Made by a program: the position numbers and the translations under genes. A model generated the notes under the pieces. That model searched no databases, had not been told where the DNA came from, and was given only the letters and a program-made list of their open reading frames with translations. From JAUVKT01 sp964634565 (GTDB lineage: Bacteria; Bacteroidota; Bacteroidia; Bacteroidales; VadinHA17), in NCBI GenBank assembly GCA_964634565.1, contig CAZWLP010000105.1, positions 1-6,608 on the forward strand: 6,608 nt of DNA. The letters run 5' to 3'. Shown here one piece after another: positions 5,440 to 6,608 of the stretch (positions are counted from its first letter, which is position 1; each line of letters starts with the position of its first letter).

Positions 5440-6396
5440 ATGAATAGAATTTTCTGGTTAATAATAACCTCACTGTGCCTTTTCTCCTGTAAGAATCAGG
5501 AGTTGCCGGTCTCGTACCTCAGATCTGACATGAGAATTGACCGTTTAAGTGATTCGTCATACCTGTCAGATGTGAGATCAATGGTGTTTGATCAATACTT
5601 ATATGTTACAGATTATGAGCGGAATCAGATAATCAAACTTACTCCGGAAGGAGAATTGCTTGGGTATCTTGGGGCTAAGGGTAAAGGGCCGGGAGAGTTC
5701 CTTGGAGCATCAGACATCATTGTTCATGGTGATTCACTATGGGTTTACAATGATGGTAATGGTAGTTTTGAGGTTTTCAGATCAGATGGTCACCTGCAGA
5801 CAATCAGGCTTCCTGATAATATAGATTACAGTGGAGGTTTCAATTTTTTCCTCTTCAGGAACAGGCTGTTCATGAGCTCGGTGTCAGAAACAAATAGTCT
5901 CTGTTCGTTTGATGTTAAAACCTCCGCTATAGAACTATTTGGTCAACCGAAGGTTTTTGATACTGATATACATACCAGGATAAGGAATCACCGGCACCTG
6001 TCTGGGACTGATTCTTGCATATTTGCTGTCTCGGATAATATGCCGGTAATTGAGAAATACAGCCATTCGGGTCAATTGCTTGAGACACTCGATTATTCAG
6101 GCATCCCGATAGTCAGAGAGAGGCTCGCTGTAATCCGTGAGAACACAACCCCAAATGGTTATACTCTACTTGTTGAGGATGTTTGTTATGATGATGGCAA
6201 ACTTTATCTTCTGTTGTATGCCAATAGAGGGAACAGGATATCCTGTAGTGATATCCTGGTTATTGATGTGAGCGATAGAAATATGTCTTGCCAAAGGCTG
6301 CTCAATCTCGGAGATTCGTGGTACGGAACCATCTGTGCATCAGGTAGCAGGCTTTATGCATTTGGTAATAACGGGCTGGAACGGTTCATACTTTGA
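5440..6396 (+). CDS. 6-bladed beta-propeller lipoprotein, shorter subfamily (318 aa)
   Basis: I start this gene at ATG 5440, not at the TTG two codons upstream, because it gives a compact lipoprotein signal MNRIFWLIITSLCLFSC with the Cys at 17. YLYVTDYERNQIIKLTPEGELLGYLGAKGKGPGEF (54-87) is a clear first propeller blade with the GKGPGE motif at 81-86. Further strand repeats follow (SLWVYNDGNGSFEVF; DGKLYLLLY; SRLYAFGNNGL at the end). It lacks the pre-propeller LSEI segment, the NDLDGG motif and the DNPILVLVR tail. It therefore belongs to a different branch, closer to the TolB-like or BF2867-like propellers of Bacteroidales. Placement between these branches is from memory. It follows the C39 stub by 29 bp and may share its transcript. 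The function is unknown. Confidence 0.85.
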   Translation: MNRIFWLIITSLCLFSCKNQELPVSYLRSDMRIDRLSDSSYLSDVRSMVFDQYLYVTDYERNQIIKLTPEGELLGYLGAKGKGPGEFLGASDIIVHGDSLWVYNDGNGSFEVFRSDGHLQTIRLPDNIDYSGGFNFFLFRNRLFMSSVSETNSLCSFDVKTSAIELFGQPKVFDTDIHTRIRNHRHLSGTDSCIFAVSDNMPVIEKYSHSGQLLETLDYSGIPIVRERLAVIRENTTPNGYTLLVEDVCYDDGKLYLLLYANRGNRISCSDILVIDVSDRNMSCQRLLNLGDSWYGTICASGSRLYAFGNNGLERFIL

Positions 6397-6403
6397 TAGA
6401 AGA

Positions 6404-6411
6404 TAAATTTG
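6404..6411 (+). promoter_or_regulatory. Perfect TAnnTTTG (-7) match downstream of the last gene
   Basis: TAAATTTG matches the Bacteroidota -7 consensus exactly and lies 8 bp after the last propeller gene, pointing rightward. No -33 TTG element sits about 19-20 bp upstream (the nearest TTTG ends only 8 bp away), so it may be chance. If real, it would transcribe the hairpin region at 6476-6602 or a gene beyond the window. Confidence 0.25.
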
Positions 6412-6475
6412 AATAGTTTCCCTTACATATTATGCCTTTCTCGTAAGTAAGTCCCTTTTTTGTTCTTGCCCCTAC

Positions 6476-6507
6476 TTTTCCGGCTCATCTCGTACGACGA
6501 CGGAAGA
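6476..6507. repeat. Stem-loop with an internal TCGTACGA palindrome
   Basis: TTTTCCG (6476-6482) pairs with CGGAAGA (6501-6507), with one wobble. The 18-nt loop contains the perfect 8-bp palindrome TCGTACGA (6490-6497). It is non-coding as far as can be seen and sits directly before the larger inverted repeat at 6531-6602. Confidence 0.35.
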
Positions 6508-6530
6508 AATGTGGTAAGACAATCACCAAA

Positions 6531-6602
6531 CCCTGAAATAATCCCGCTGTACTTTCCCCTGGGGTTCGCACTAATCCCGAAAAAATTGTACAGTATTCAG
6601 GG
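6531..6602. repeat. Nested imperfect inverted repeat
   Basis: The outer arms CCCTGAA (6531-6537) and TTCAGGG (6596-6602) are perfect complements. Two more pairs (6539-6540 with 6594-6595) follow a bulged A. After a 6-nt left-side bulge, CTGTAC (6547-6552) pairs with GTACAG (6588-6593). All 15 bases of the right arm (6588-6602) are therefore paired. The 35-nt interior includes CCCCTGGGG (6556-6564). This is the strongest secondary structure I found in the window. It could be a structured RNA, a palindromic intergenic repeat or the end of a small mobile element. The window ends 6 nt later. Confidence 0.45.
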
Positions 6603-6608
6603 AGTTAA

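Noticed and set aside
3464..6495. TCGTAC at 3464, 5393 and 6490, near broken or non-coding segments
   Set aside because: A 6-mer is expected one to two times in this length by chance and no flanking similarity supports a recombination site.
6423..6596. Minus-strand open stretch of 57 codons ending in a basic 21-residue segment that starts MSRKSRGKNKKG
   Set aside because: The only ATG is late (6486-6488), the stretch overlaps the inverted-repeat region, and no family is recognised.
6451..6608. Plus-strand frame open to the window end (starts at TTG 6460 or later)
   Set aside because: It has no ATG, no recognisable motif and runs across the hairpins; it may be the beginning of something beyond the window, but it cannot be supported here.
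1..6608. tRNA, rRNA, CRISPR array or insertion-sequence transposase
   Set aside because: No regularly spaced repeats, no tRNA-like cloverleaf with CCA end, no rRNA sequence and no transposase motif were seen on either strand.

Overview
The window looks like chromosomal DNA of a member of the Bacteroidota, most likely Bacteroidales. The reasons are low GC content, A/T-rich leaders without strong Shine-Dalgarno sequences, several lipoprotein signal peptides, and protein families typical of that phylum. Every recognisable gene lies on the + strand.

Layout, left to right: the last 33 codons of a six-bladed beta-propeller gene (1-104); an intact propeller (139-1224); a 199-bp A/T-rich spacer; the N-terminal half of a Bacteroidales-type glycosyltransferase, now broken (1424-2041); a second intact propeller lipoprotein (2126-3286); a 322-bp spacer with a 40-codon unknown ORF and small palindromes; an 83-codon N-terminal stub of another propeller (3609-3860); a third intact propeller (3922-5154); an 83-codon stub of a C39 peptidase domain of the kind that begins peptide-exporting ABC transporters (5159-5410); a shorter propeller lipoprotein of a different subfamily (5440-6396); and 212 bp of non-coding sequence ending in a compact nested inverted repeat.

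Interpretation (inference): the glycosyltransferase fragment resembles the TIGR04157 group. That group, C39-type exporters and propeller lipoproteins are known to me as neighbours in Bacteroidales loci that make, modify and export leader-containing peptides. Here the enzymatic and export genes survive only as 5' stubs, while four propeller lipoproteins remain full length and have diverged. The window therefore looks like the accessory, decaying edge of such a locus, or a place where propeller paralogs accumulate. No precursor peptide with a GG leader, no radical SAM gene and no complete exporter lies inside the window, so the link to a working peptide system cannot be shown from this sequence alone.
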